A stretch of DNA of 64,000 nucleotides from Spirochaetaceae bacterium (GTDB lineage Bacteria > Spirochaetota > Spirochaetia > SZUA-6 > Bin103). The first letter of the stretch is position 1. Every line of letters begins with the position of its first letter. The stretch is from the NCBI GenBank assembly GCA_028821475.1, contig JAPPGB010000071.1, positions 1 to 64,000 of the forward strand, read 5' to 3'. This document shows, piece after piece, positions 8,180 through 16,849 of the stretch. The notes beneath the pieces were generated by a model, which worked only from the letters and a program-made list of their open reading frames with translations, had not been told where the DNA came from and ran no database searches. Both the position numbers and the translations under genes were made by a program.

Positions 8180-9226
8180 TTACCGGTCTGGATAGAGGAG
8201 TATCTTTATTCCCTGCCGGTCCTGCAGCGTGTCGAATGCCTGCCGCCACTCGGACACCGGCATTGTGTGGGAGATGAGCGGGCGCGGATCGACCTTGCCG
8301 GTGCTCATCAGTTGCAGGCTCCGTTCCCAGTCGCGATGGTGGTAGCCGAAACTTCCGACCACCTTCAGTTCCTTGTAGGCAATCTGCATGAAGTCGATCT
8401 CGTAACGGTGCATGGAGGTGCCGAGTTGGATGAACTGCGCCCCGCGGCGTCCGTAGTCGAACAGCCGATTGACCGATGACCCGTGGCCCGAGCACTCGAT
8501 CAGCACGTCCGCGCCGCCACCGGCGGTAAGGTCCAGGAGGTGGGGGAGGGGATCCTCGCGTTCCACGTTGTACACCGCGTCGACGCCGATCTCCCGCGCC
8601 ACCTCGAGCTTGGCCTCGTCGCCGTCGACCCCGCACACCACCACGTAGCCGCCTTCGGCCTTGGCGATCTGCGCGGCCAGCAGGCCGATCGGACCGGGGC
8701 CGGACACGACCACGAGGTCGGTGGCGCGAATCTCGCCGTGCGAGAGGATGCCCCTGGTGCACACGGCGAGCGGCTCGGTCATGGCGGCCGATTGCAGGTC
8801 GACGCCGGGCGGCAGCCGAAGTACCGCGTCCTCCTCGTACACCCCGAACCGCGTCATGCCGCCGTAGGTGGCGATGCCCCAGGCGGTCTCGAACCCACGG
8901 CGTCTGCCATCCGGCCGGTCCCAGCCATGGCGCTGATGGAGGGTGACACGGGAGTCCAGGGGCGCCACCACGATCTCGTCGCCGGGCTGCACGCGCGTGA
9001 CCTGTTCGCCCACTTCGGCCACGACCGCGCTGAACTCGTGACCGAGCACCATGGGAGGACGGTAATAAGCGTGATCGTCGCTGACGATCTTCCGGTCGGT
9101 GGCGCAGATACCGCAGAAACTGATCTCGGCCTTGATCTGCCTCGGGCCGGGTTCCGGCACCGGGATCTCGACCAGTTCGGTGTTGCCGTGGCCTCGATGG
9201 GTCTTGAGCACCGCCTGCATGGTCAT
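8180..9226 (-). CDS. MDR-family dehydrogenase lacking structural zinc site
   Basis: A 348-residue medium-chain dehydrogenase/reductase. Catalytic-site features are kept: C38 (CGICATD), GHE, and GPGPIG as the nucleotide-binding motif. The lobe that normally carries four structural-zinc cysteines contains none; it reads PLDSRVTLHQRHGWDRPDG instead. Polyol and sugar dehydrogenases in this superfamily often vary here, so activity on a sugar alcohol or threonine-like substrate is plausible. It starts 4 bp after the glyoxalase-like gene ends, so the two form one minus-strand operon. Confidence 0.85.
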   Translation of the reverse strand: MTMQAVLKTHRGHGNTELVEIPVPEPGPRQIKAEISFCGICATDRKIVSDDHAYYRPPMVLGHEFSAVVAEVGEQVTRVQPGDEIVVAPLDSRVTLHQRHGWDRPDGRRRGFETAWGIATYGGMTRFGVYEEDAVLRLPPGVDLQSAAMTEPLAVCTRGILSHGEIRATDLVVVSGPGPIGLLAAQIAKAEGGYVVVCGVDGDEAKLEVAREIGVDAVYNVEREDPLPHLLDLTAGGGADVLIECSGHGSSVNRLFDYGRRGAQFIQLGTSMHRYEIDFMQIAYKELKVVGSFGYHHRDWERSLQLMSTGKVDPRPLISHTMPVSEWRQAFDTLQDRQGIKILLYPDR

Positions 9227-9230
9227 GCGT

Positions 9231-9758
9231 TCATGCCTGCATGAGCTCGATGATGAGGTTGCTGAACTTGCTGCGGGTGTCGAGGTATACCGCGCTGCGG
9301 GTGTCGTTACCGGCCTGCTTGATGCTCAGGATGACCGGGAAACCCCGCTCCACCAGCTTGGCCGTCTCCGCCTCCAGGTCGTCTACCGTGTAGGCGACAT
9401 GGCCAACCCCCTCGCCAGCGCTCTCCAGCAACTCCTTGTGGACCGTGTGTCCCTGCACCGGCTGCAACAACTCGACCGTCACCGGGCCTACCTTGCCCAT
9501 CACAGCGCGCGTCCGGACCACCGGCTCCGGCGTCTTGCCGTACACCAGGTACTCCTCGATCCTGCTGCTATCGATGACGAATTCCTGCCGAAAGGACGCG
9601 GTGCCCAGCGCCTCGTACGCCTCGCGAGATTTGTCCAGGTCGCGGACCGGGATGCCCAGGTGATGGAACCTCCAGTTGCTTTCCACGGATGCGACTATAT
9701 CATGGCCACCGCCGCTGAGCGACTGCGTCACCGGCGGGTCGGCGGGGACCGCGTTCAT
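9231..9758 (-). CDS. VOC/glyoxalase-like dioxygenase family protein
   Basis: A VOC-superfamily protein with the start motif FHHLGIPVRDLDKS and a second betaalphabetabetabeta half containing GVGHVAYTVDDLEAE. It resembles methylmalonyl-CoA epimerase and lactoylglutathione lyase relatives; metal ligands are likely the early H and the late E (NLIIELMQA). The start is uncertain: ATG 9758 is used here, while GTG 9686 lies only a few codons before the first conserved strand, and neither has a clear ribosome site. It is probably co-transcribed with the dehydrogenase at 8180-9226. Confidence 0.75.
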   Translation of the reverse strand: MNAVPADPPVTQSLSGGGHDIVASVESNWRFHHLGIPVRDLDKSREAYEALGTASFRQEFVIDSSRIEEYLVYGKTPEPVVRTRAVMGKVGPVTVELLQPVQGHTVHKELLESAGEGVGHVAYTVDDLEAETAKLVERGFPVILSIKQAGNDTRSAVYLDTRSKFSNLIIELMQA

Positions 9759-9871
9759 CGGCGCCGGGGCGGCGGTTGCGTGGACCAATGTGAGGCTCGC
9801 CGAGCCGGACTTGCCGTGCTAAGCTGGGCCGCGCTTGAGTTGCGGTGAGTCGTGCTCGAGCCGGAGGTGTG

Positions 9872-11290
9872 ATGCGAGTTGGCGAACGGCTGGCCCGATT
9901 GTTCGTGGAGAGCGGGATAGACAGGGTGTTCGGCGTGCCGGGCGGGCAAACCCTGCCCCTCTACGAGGGAATTCGCAGGCTGCCGGGTCGCATCTCCCAC
10001 GTGCTGATGCGCGATGAGCGCAGCGGCGGATACGCGGCCGATGCCTACGCGCGCATGACCGGGCGGGTGGGGGTGTGTGACGGCACCGTCGGACCGGGCG
10101 CCACCAACCTGCTCTCCCCGCTGGCGGAGGCGTACTGCTCGTCCATCCCGGTACTGGCAGTGGTCTCGGACGTGGCACTGGGCTGGGAGCACCGTCGCAC
10201 CCGCGGCAACGCATCGCAGGCGCTGGATCAGATGGATGCGTTCAAGCCGGTCAGCAAATGGCAGGTGCGCGTCACCGATCCGAGGTCACTGGACGCCACC
10301 TTTGCACAAGCGCTGCGGGTGGCCACCACCGGCAAACCGGGGCCCGTCGTGCTGAACGTGCCCGTCGACGTTGGCACCGCCGACGTCGAGTTCGGTCCGC
10401 TGCCGGAGATCGGCGCGGCGGCAACTTACCCGCGCTTTCGCATGGCCCCCGACCCGGCCGATCTGGCCCGGGCGGTCGCCGCCCTGGCGGAAGCAGAACG
10501 GCCGGCCCTCCTGGTTGGCGGCGGTGCGCACATCTCCGGCTGCTACGACCAGGTCGAGGCGCTCGCCGAGCGACTGCAGCCGTCGAGGGGATGGGAGCTG
10601 GTCAAGCACGCCGACGCGCGGGCGCGCTGGTACGAGGAGATGACCGACCCCGCCCGCGAGCCCACCGCGCCGCTGCGAGCCCAGGCGATCATGGGTGTCA
10701 TCAACGAGTACGTGACCGATGCCGATACGGCGGTAGCGGATGCCAGCCTCGCGTCCGGCTGGGTGGCGTGTTACCTCTCCTTCGCTGCCGCCGGGCGGCG
10801 GAGTATCGCGCCACGCGGTCTGGCGGGGCTGGGTTGGGGCTGCCCGGCGGCGGTAGGGGCAGCGCTGGCCAGCCGGAACCAGGGCCGCATCCTGCATTTC
10901 GCCGGCGACGGCGGCTTTGGCTATTCCCTGCAGGAGATGGAGGTGATGCACCGCGCCCGGCTGCCGATCGTCACGTTCATCTTCAACAACGACACGCTCG
11001 GATGGATCAAGCACGTACAAAGGGACAGCTACGACGGCAACTACGTGTCCACCGACTTTCACCACATCGACTTTGCCCAGGTGGCGCGCGGATTCGGTCT
11101 GCGCACCTATAACGTGGCGACGCTGGACGAGTTGCGCGCTGCGCTCGAGCAAGAGCGCGATGCAGGCGGCCCGGCGCTCATCGACATGATCTCCGATCAG
11201 TGGGAGACCCCGGTGCAGCGCCTCGAGGATCCGGCAGCAACCACCGCCAAGCGCTCCGAACCGGAACCCGCTCTCGCCTACAGCGCCTGA
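9872..11290 (+). CDS. Acetolactate-synthase-like ThDP enzyme with deleted central domain
   Basis: A thiamine-diphosphate enzyme. The N-terminal PYR domain (FGVPGGQTLPLYEG, RDERSGGYAADAYAR with the catalytic glutamate region) and the C-terminal PP domain (GDGGFGYS...FNNDTLGWIK, the GDG-NN cofactor motif) are both complete. Between them, ALAERLQ jumps straight to WELVKHADARARWYEEM, so about 80-90 residues of the usual central beta-sandwich domain are missing in frame. The length is 472 residues against about 550 for the family. ATG 9872 has GGAGGT nearby. The product may be a relic or an unusual two-domain variant. Confidence 0.8.
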   Translation: MRVGERLARLFVESGIDRVFGVPGGQTLPLYEGIRRLPGRISHVLMRDERSGGYAADAYARMTGRVGVCDGTVGPGATNLLSPLAEAYCSSIPVLAVVSDVALGWEHRRTRGNASQALDQMDAFKPVSKWQVRVTDPRSLDATFAQALRVATTGKPGPVVLNVPVDVGTADVEFGPLPEIGAAATYPRFRMAPDPADLARAVAALAEAERPALLVGGGAHISGCYDQVEALAERLQPSRGWELVKHADARARWYEEMTDPAREPTAPLRAQAIMGVINEYVTDADTAVADASLASGWVACYLSFAAAGRRSIAPRGLAGLGWGCPAAVGAALASRNQGRILHFAGDGGFGYSLQEMEVMHRARLPIVTFIFNNDTLGWIKHVQRDSYDGNYVSTDFHHIDFAQVARGFGLRTYNVATLDELRAALEQERDAGGPALIDMISDQWETPVQRLEDPAATTAKRSEPEPALAYSA

Positions 11291-11304
11291 GCAGGGCAGC
11301 CGGC

Positions 11305-11378
11305 GAAACCGTGCTCATCTGCTCGTTCCTGTACTGGCGCATGAATTGGCATGCCGAGCACCACATGTACGCCGGCGT
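11305..11378 (+). pseudogene. Chimeric scrap: antitoxin motif fused to desaturase box
   Basis: Bases 11305-11321 are identical to 1406-1422 (antitoxin codons ETVLIC), and 11322-11378 match 6705-6761 (desaturase third histidine box) with two mismatches in 57 bp. The two segments abut and stay in one reading frame, giving GETVLIC followed by SFLYWRMNWHAEHH. There is no start or stop logic for a gene. Confidence 0.65.
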
Positions 11379-11412
11379 CGCGTCCCCGGATGGTCGATCG
11401 ATCCGCTGGGCA

Positions 11413-12573
11413 TCACGTCGAATCGTGGGGCGGGGTCAGAATTGATGCGGGGCCGGCGAGCGCGTCTTCCACCGGCAGCAACTCGATGCCATCGCGGTAC
11501 TCGCGGCGGTCGCCGCCGAACAGCAGCAGGCAGCGCGCCATCGGGTAATCATTCTTGAACTGCCTCAGGCCGCGCAAGTCGGCGTGCCGGACGGTGCGGC
11601 TGCGCTTCACCTCGATGGCATACAGCCCGTCGCCGCCGTAGGCGACGAAGTCCACCTCCGCCCCGGCGGCGGTGCGCCAGAAAAACAACTCCAGCTTGAG
11701 CGAGCGGTAGGCGATGGCGGCGCGCAACTCGTGGAAGACCAGCGTTTCCAGCGCGGCGCCATCGATCTCCTCGGGGCGGTCGACCGGACCGGTGGGACGG
11801 ATCGCACGGTACACGCCGGCGTCGAACAGGTAGAACTTGGGATGCACGGTCATGCGCCGCTTGGCTCGCCGGGCGAATACCGGAACCCGGCTCGCTATCA
11901 GCAGGTCTTCGAGCAGATCGAAGTATGCGGACGCCGTCTTGCGGTCCACCCCGATGTCGCGCGCCACCTCGGCCACGTTGAGGGGTGCCGCCTGCGAGAA
12001 ACTGGCACTCTCCAGGAAGCGGCCGAATGCCGCCAGGTTGCGGGCACGTCCCTCTTCGATTACCTCCTGGCGCAGATAGTTCTCGACATAGGAGGCGAGG
12101 TAGCGTTCCGGATCCGGCTGGATATATACCGAGGGGAGCTGGCCGTGGATCAGCGCCCGCGTCAGCGAGAAGTCGGCGCCGGCCTCGAGCGCCGTCAGCG
12201 GGTAGAGCCGACGGGTGTGCGCCCGTCCGCCGAGCAGGTTGACGCCGCGACGGCGCAGACTGCGCGCGCTCGATCCGGTGAGGATGAAACGGTTCCCCGT
12301 CTCCTCGATCAGCCGGTGTACTTCGTTGAGTACGAGCGGCGTACGTTGTACCTCGTCGAGCACCACCCACCCGTCATGACCGGGGGGGATCAGATTCCGC
12401 AGTCGCTGCGGTTGTGCCAACAACTCCAGGTACAGCGCATGGTCGAGCAGATCCAGGTAGACTGCATCCGGGAACCGCTGCTTCAACCACGTGGTCTTGC
12501 CGGTGCCCCGCGGCCCGAACAGGAAGAAACTCTGAGGGCTCTCGTGAGAGACATCCAGGATTCTGGGATACAT
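11413..12573 (-). CDS. AAA ATPase with DUF4143 (nuclease-like) domain
   Basis: A 386-residue member of the AAA_14/DUF4143 family. Walker A is GPRGTGKTT (20-28) and Walker B is WVVLDEVQ (69-76), followed by a sensor-like FILTGSSA. The C-terminal half carries EVDFVAYGGDGLYAIEVKRS, which resembles a PD-(D/E)XK core. Such proteins are common on mobile or accessory regions and their cellular role is poorly understood. ATG 12573 has no strong ribosome site. An inverted repeat ACGGGA...TCCCGT (12596-12614) lies just upstream and could be an operator. Confidence 0.88.
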   Translation of the reverse strand: MYPRILDVSHESPQSFFLFGPRGTGKTTWLKQRFPDAVYLDLLDHALYLELLAQPQRLRNLIPPGHDGWVVLDEVQRTPLVLNEVHRLIEETGNRFILTGSSARSLRRRGVNLLGGRAHTRRLYPLTALEAGADFSLTRALIHGQLPSVYIQPDPERYLASYVENYLRQEVIEEGRARNLAAFGRFLESASFSQAAPLNVAEVARDIGVDRKTASAYFDLLEDLLIASRVPVFARRAKRRMTVHPKFYLFDAGVYRAIRPTGPVDRPEEIDGAALETLVFHELRAAIAYRSLKLELFFWRTAAGAEVDFVAYGGDGLYAIEVKRSRTVRHADLRGLRQFKNDYPMARCLLLFGGDRREYRDGIELLPVEDALAGPASILTPPHDST

Positions 12574-12845
12574 ACTCCCATTTTATCATGTAGAAACGGG
12601 ATTTCCACTCCCGTATTGCAGGACGACGGCGGTGGCGGTATTCAAGCCGCCAGGAGAACGACTTCGGCTTCACCCCGGCGGACATCCTGCCCATCCTGAC
12701 TGGCGAGCTGGAGTAGCCGACCCTGCTCAGGGCGAGCCTGACGCTCGGCGACGACACGCCGGAAGGTATCCGCCGCAGCTCGGTTGTGCCATACTGGCTT
12801 GGCGAGAACCTTCGCTGCGGTAAGTGTAGGATTGCCGCGGCAGCC

Positions 12846-14537
12846 ATGGCGATTCGAATTGGCGCGGGCTTCGGCTACCGGCTCTTCCTTGTTCTCGTTC
12901 GCGCGGCGGTGTTCGTGGCCGGGTGTGCCGGCGCGTATGCGCAGGCGCCGGTGGTGCCGGTGGAGGTTGCGGCGCAGCCGTTTGCGCTGGGCGCCGGCGC
13001 CTGCACGGGGGCGTTCGTGGCGCATCCGCTGCCCCACACTACCCGCAGCGACCGGGAAGAGCTGGTGTTTTTCGTGGCCAACGGAGCGGGTGTGGCGTTG
13101 GCCGATCTCGACGACGACAATCTCATCGACATCGTCCTCGCGGGCATGCACGCGCCGCCGTCCGTGCTCTGGAACCAGGGGGACCTGCTGTTTCGCAAGG
13201 AGACCCTGGACATCGACGGCAGCCGAGCGGTCAACGCGGTGGACGTGGACGGCGATGGCCGGCTCGACCTGGTGTTCACCCATGCCGGCAACCGGCCTTC
13301 GCTGTGGCGGCTCGATACCGGTCTCGCACCGCCCGCCTTCGGGCAGGTTCCGCCGCGGCAGTTCATCGGCCGGTACAATCCCTACTCGATCGCCTGGGCC
13401 GACCTGGACGGCGACACCGACCTGGACATGGTGGGCGCCTCCTACAACGCCGAACTGATGGCGCGCGGCTTCGGCACGCCGTCCGGCGGCGGCGTGTTCC
13501 TGTTCACCAATGAGGGCGGTGCGCTGAAGCCCGACTTGCTGGTCTCCCATGCCCAGGCGCTGGCGGTACTGCTGACCGACCTGGATGGCGACGGGCGGCG
13601 CGACATCCTGGTAGGGAACGACTTCGCCACCCCCGACGAGGCGTTTCTCAACAAGCCGGAGGGCTGGATCGATGCCGCCCCGTTCGAGCGCACCACCGCC
13701 AACACCATGGGCTTCGCGGAGGGCGACACCGACAACGACGGCCGCTTCGAGATCATCGGCATCGACATGAAGCCGTACCAGGAGGACCCGGTGTGGACCC
13801 CGCCGCTGGAGGGGAAGGGCTCGATGCAGGCCGACGACGGCGTGCAGTTCGTGGCCAACACGTTGCAGTTTCGCCGCGGCGACCCGCCGGTGTTCGTGGA
13901 CGAGGGCGGCGCGCGCGGCGTCGATGCCACCGGCTGGAGTTGGTCGGTGCAGTTCGGCGACCTGGACAACGACGGCGCGCTCGATCTGTACGTGGTCAAC
14001 GGCATGATCAACGAGGGCCTGTTCGGCGACCTCCCGGGAGATGAGCTGGTGGAGGAGAACCAGGCGCTGCGCAACGACGGCACGGGGCACTTCGCACCGG
14101 CGCCGGAGTGGGGCCTGGGCGCCACCGAGGGCGGGCGCGGCATGAGCTTCGCGGACCTGGACAACGACGGCGACCTGGACATCGTGGTCAACAACTTCGC
14201 GCAGCCGTCGGTGCTGTTCGAGAACCGGGTGTGCGGCGGCGCCGCGCTGCAAGTGGAGCTGCATTGGGAAGGCTCGCTCAACAGCCGCGCGATCGGCGCT
14301 CGGCTATGGCTGCATACGTCCGAGGGGCGCTACGTTCGCGAGATGCGCGCCGACAGCGGGTACCTGTCCAGCCTGCCGGCCCGGGTTCACTTCGGCCTCA
14401 GCGACGCCGCCAGCGGTGACGTGCAGCGCCTGGAGATAATCTGGCCCGATGGCGCCGCGTCCCGCATCGACAATCCCCCGGTCGGCTCCCTGCTCGAAGT
14501 CCGCCGCCCGGTGGGCGCTTCGCAACCCGCCCCCTGA
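12846..14537 (+). CDS. Secreted FG-GAP/ASPIC-UnbV (CRTAC1-like) repeat protein
   Basis: An exported calcium-binding beta-propeller protein of 563 residues. A signal peptide (about 1-33, ending AGAYAQA) is followed by at least seven DxDxDG-type loops such as DVDGDGRLD, DLDGDTDLD, DLDGDGRRD and DLDNDGDLD. The C-terminal ASPIC/UnbV domain contains NSRAIGARLWL and EIIWPDG. I chose ATG 12846 because it places the signal peptide at the N-terminus; an earlier in-frame start at 12786 is possible. The gene runs convergently into the haloperoxidase gene, 4 bp apart. Pieces of a relative lie at 7255 and 8056. Confidence 0.85.
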   Translation: MAIRIGAGFGYRLFLVLVRAAVFVAGCAGAYAQAPVVPVEVAAQPFALGAGACTGAFVAHPLPHTTRSDREELVFFVANGAGVALADLDDDNLIDIVLAGMHAPPSVLWNQGDLLFRKETLDIDGSRAVNAVDVDGDGRLDLVFTHAGNRPSLWRLDTGLAPPAFGQVPPRQFIGRYNPYSIAWADLDGDTDLDMVGASYNAELMARGFGTPSGGGVFLFTNEGGALKPDLLVSHAQALAVLLTDLDGDGRRDILVGNDFATPDEAFLNKPEGWIDAAPFERTTANTMGFAEGDTDNDGRFEIIGIDMKPYQEDPVWTPPLEGKGSMQADDGVQFVANTLQFRRGDPPVFVDEGGARGVDATGWSWSVQFGDLDNDGALDLYVVNGMINEGLFGDLPGDELVEENQALRNDGTGHFAPAPEWGLGATEGGRGMSFADLDNDGDLDIVVNNFAQPSVLFENRVCGGAALQVELHWEGSLNSRAIGARLWLHTSEGRYVREMRADSGYLSSLPARVHFGLSDAASGDVQRLEIIWPDGAASRIDNPPVGSLLEVRRPVGASQPAP

Positions 14538-14541
14538 CCCC

Positions 14542-16581
14542 TCACTCGACCCGGCCAAAGAAATAGCGTTCGGCGAGGTGGAAGGCGGCGATGCCGACCC
14601 GCTCGCCGATCAGGCGGCCGGGGATGTCGTCGGCGGGCGGGTGGATGCCGCCCCAGATGCGGGATAGGCTGCACTGGTCCGCGGCGTCCCGGTAGGTGGC
14701 CCATTGCAGCGTCAGGTCGACGCTTGGGCCGTCCTCGAACACCAGGAACTCGTTCTTCGCGGCCGGGAACTCGCCGATGCCGCCGGGAAAGAACGCGTCG
14801 CCGGTCACCAGGGTCAGCACTTCGGCGCCGGCGCGGGAGTAGGTGGAGTGGCCCGACACGTAGCCGGCGAACGGCGGGGTGACGAATGACGGCCGCTGGT
14901 AGGGCCACCAATTCTCGGCCAGGATCCAGCCCACTCCGGCCACGTCCGATTCAGGCCGCTCGATGAACGCCGGTCCGCGCCAGGCATACAGCTTCACCTT
15001 GCCGACGTGCTCCCCCTGCTCGCCGGCCAGCGCATCGCCCGCTTCGACCAGTTCCACGTAGCCGTCCACCAGGGGGATCCCCTCCGGGTGGTACCGCGGT
15101 AGCGCCGGGTCCGTACTCTGGCCGCGCTCCGCCATGCCGCGGATTGCCGAAATGGGACGAATGTAGTCGTACCAGCCCTTGAGGCCCCAGGCGGCTATGG
15201 CGGCGTCGTGGACGGCGCCGCCCAGCGCGAAGTAGGTCTTCACGTCCCACTCCAGGCCGTCGAGCTCGGCGCCTTGGCCCCGAAATCGCCTCACCAGGGC
15301 AGGGTGATCGTTGACGTAGTTCAGGATCGTGAACCAGTGGCCGGGCGGCGTCTCCGAGTCGGGGCCGTCGGCCCAGAACTCGGCCAGCACGCGGGCATAG
15401 TCGGCGCGCGGCACCCACTGCGGCGCATAAGGCTCGCCGGTGTGCGGGTTCAGATCATGTCCGCGGCCGGGATCGCCGCCTTCGAACAGGTCGAAGAAGG
15501 CCGGATAGGCCTCGACACCGCGCGGCAACCCGGGGAGGTTGCCGATCGACGCCGGTGAGATGTCCCACAGCACGCCGTCCGCCGGATCGAGGTGGGAAGA
15601 CCAGATCGAGACCAGCACGAAGCCCCACTGGTAGGCGGCGGACTGCCGGTAGCGGCCGCCGGGGTCCAGGAAGGGCGGGGCGCCGGGGTCGTGGTACACC
15701 CGGTACCGGTAGCCGTCCCGTTCACGGATGGTGAGGTCGTCCTCGGCGAGTGCGAACGGGACAACTTCGCCCCACTCGGGGCTGATGAACGGCGGGGTGG
15801 CGCCGGGGAACTCGTTGCCCGCCTGGTCGATGTATACCTCCAGGGTGAGCGGCTGCCAGCGGTTGGGGTCGACCAGCGCCGGGTTGCCCGGCTCCAGGAG
15901 GTTGAGCGGCGGGTTGACCGGCCGGTAGTAGCGGTTGGCATAGCTGTCCCACTCGTTGGCGCCGTCCTGCAGGCCGAATTCGAGCAGGCAGCCCGCGATG
16001 TGGTTGCCGAGGGCGGCCGCCGAGCCGGTGGCATAGTAGTCGGAGGAAGTGAACGCTCGGTCATGGCCCTGGGCAGCGAGCAGCGCGTTGATGCGGGCCA
16101 GTGTCTTGCGGGCGCCCGGCGACACCCGGAACCGCTCCCGGATGATGCGGTACATGGCGTAGCCGATCGCCTCTTCGCGCGCCTCGCGCACCTCCGGCGG
16201 CGTGTCCATGCCGTCGAAGGGACAGGAGAACCCGCCGACCGTGCGTCCCAGCAGGTAGGGGGCGGCCGTATCGTCGAATGCCGCCCACGCGTCGTACATG
16301 GCAATCGCCGCGTGGAACAGGTTGCGCGCGTGCACCGTCGGGCGTGCATAGTCGTTGCGGATCGCCTCCAGCAGCGCCTCGTTCCACACGCGGGCAACCG
16401 AGTGTGAGCCGCGATCTCGGGCCGCGAAGTCCTGGCTCGGCGGTGCGTCGGGCGCAAGCGGTTGCGTCGATGCGGACTCGGCAGACGCCGGCTCTTGCGC
16501 TTGGACGCTGACGGCTGCTGCGAGCAGCGCTGCCGCGACGGCAGCCTGGGCGGCCCGTATCCCGTGGCGAACCGGCTGCAT
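14542..16581 (-). CDS. Vanadium-dependent haloperoxidase (PAP2-type), exported
   Basis: A 679-residue protein with an N-terminal signal peptide ending AAAVSVQAQ. The C-terminal third carries vanadate/phosphate-site motifs of the PAP2/vanadium haloperoxidase superfamily: FVTPPFAGYVSGHSTYSRA and LSRIWGGIHPPADDIPGR. The family oxidises halides with peroxide, or acts as a phosphatase. An upstream in-frame extension exists, but ATG 16581 gives a proper signal sequence. In many bacteria such proteins sit beside CRTAC1-like proteins, as here. Confidence 0.85.
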   Translation of the reverse strand: MQPVRHGIRAAQAAVAAALLAAAVSVQAQEPASAESASTQPLAPDAPPSQDFAARDRGSHSVARVWNEALLEAIRNDYARPTVHARNLFHAAIAMYDAWAAFDDTAAPYLLGRTVGGFSCPFDGMDTPPEVREAREEAIGYAMYRIIRERFRVSPGARKTLARINALLAAQGHDRAFTSSDYYATGSAAALGNHIAGCLLEFGLQDGANEWDSYANRYYRPVNPPLNLLEPGNPALVDPNRWQPLTLEVYIDQAGNEFPGATPPFISPEWGEVVPFALAEDDLTIRERDGYRYRVYHDPGAPPFLDPGGRYRQSAAYQWGFVLVSIWSSHLDPADGVLWDISPASIGNLPGLPRGVEAYPAFFDLFEGGDPGRGHDLNPHTGEPYAPQWVPRADYARVLAEFWADGPDSETPPGHWFTILNYVNDHPALVRRFRGQGAELDGLEWDVKTYFALGGAVHDAAIAAWGLKGWYDYIRPISAIRGMAERGQSTDPALPRYHPEGIPLVDGYVELVEAGDALAGEQGEHVGKVKLYAWRGPAFIERPESDVAGVGWILAENWWPYQRPSFVTPPFAGYVSGHSTYSRAGAEVLTLVTGDAFFPGGIGEFPAAKNEFLVFEDGPSVDLTLQWATYRDAADQCSLSRIWGGIHPPADDIPGRLIGERVGIAAFHLAERYFFGRVE

Positions 16582-16849
16582 TCGAGTGCCGATGCATCCC
16601 GTCCGGCGGCGTTGCTCCTCGCTCACATATCGCCCCGAAACCGCCGTCCAATGGACGCCGCTTTCGGCCCGTCCCCACCTACGCGCAGGAGCCTGTCGTA
16701 ACCCGACAACCTCCTGCGCCCCGACGTGCTCGTTGGTCGTCGTGCCTTGCCGGCCGGGCGCATCGCCGCTCTTGGTGCGGCGCCGGTTTCCACCACGGGC
16801 TGCCCGCCTGCAGCGCGCCGTCATCTGCCCGCGTTCGCCACTCGGCGGT

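Noticed and set aside
12635-12718. Short plus-strand frame ending ENDFGFTPADILPILTGELE
   Set aside because: It looks like a natural C-terminus and may be the tail of a lost gene, but there is no start and I recognise no family.
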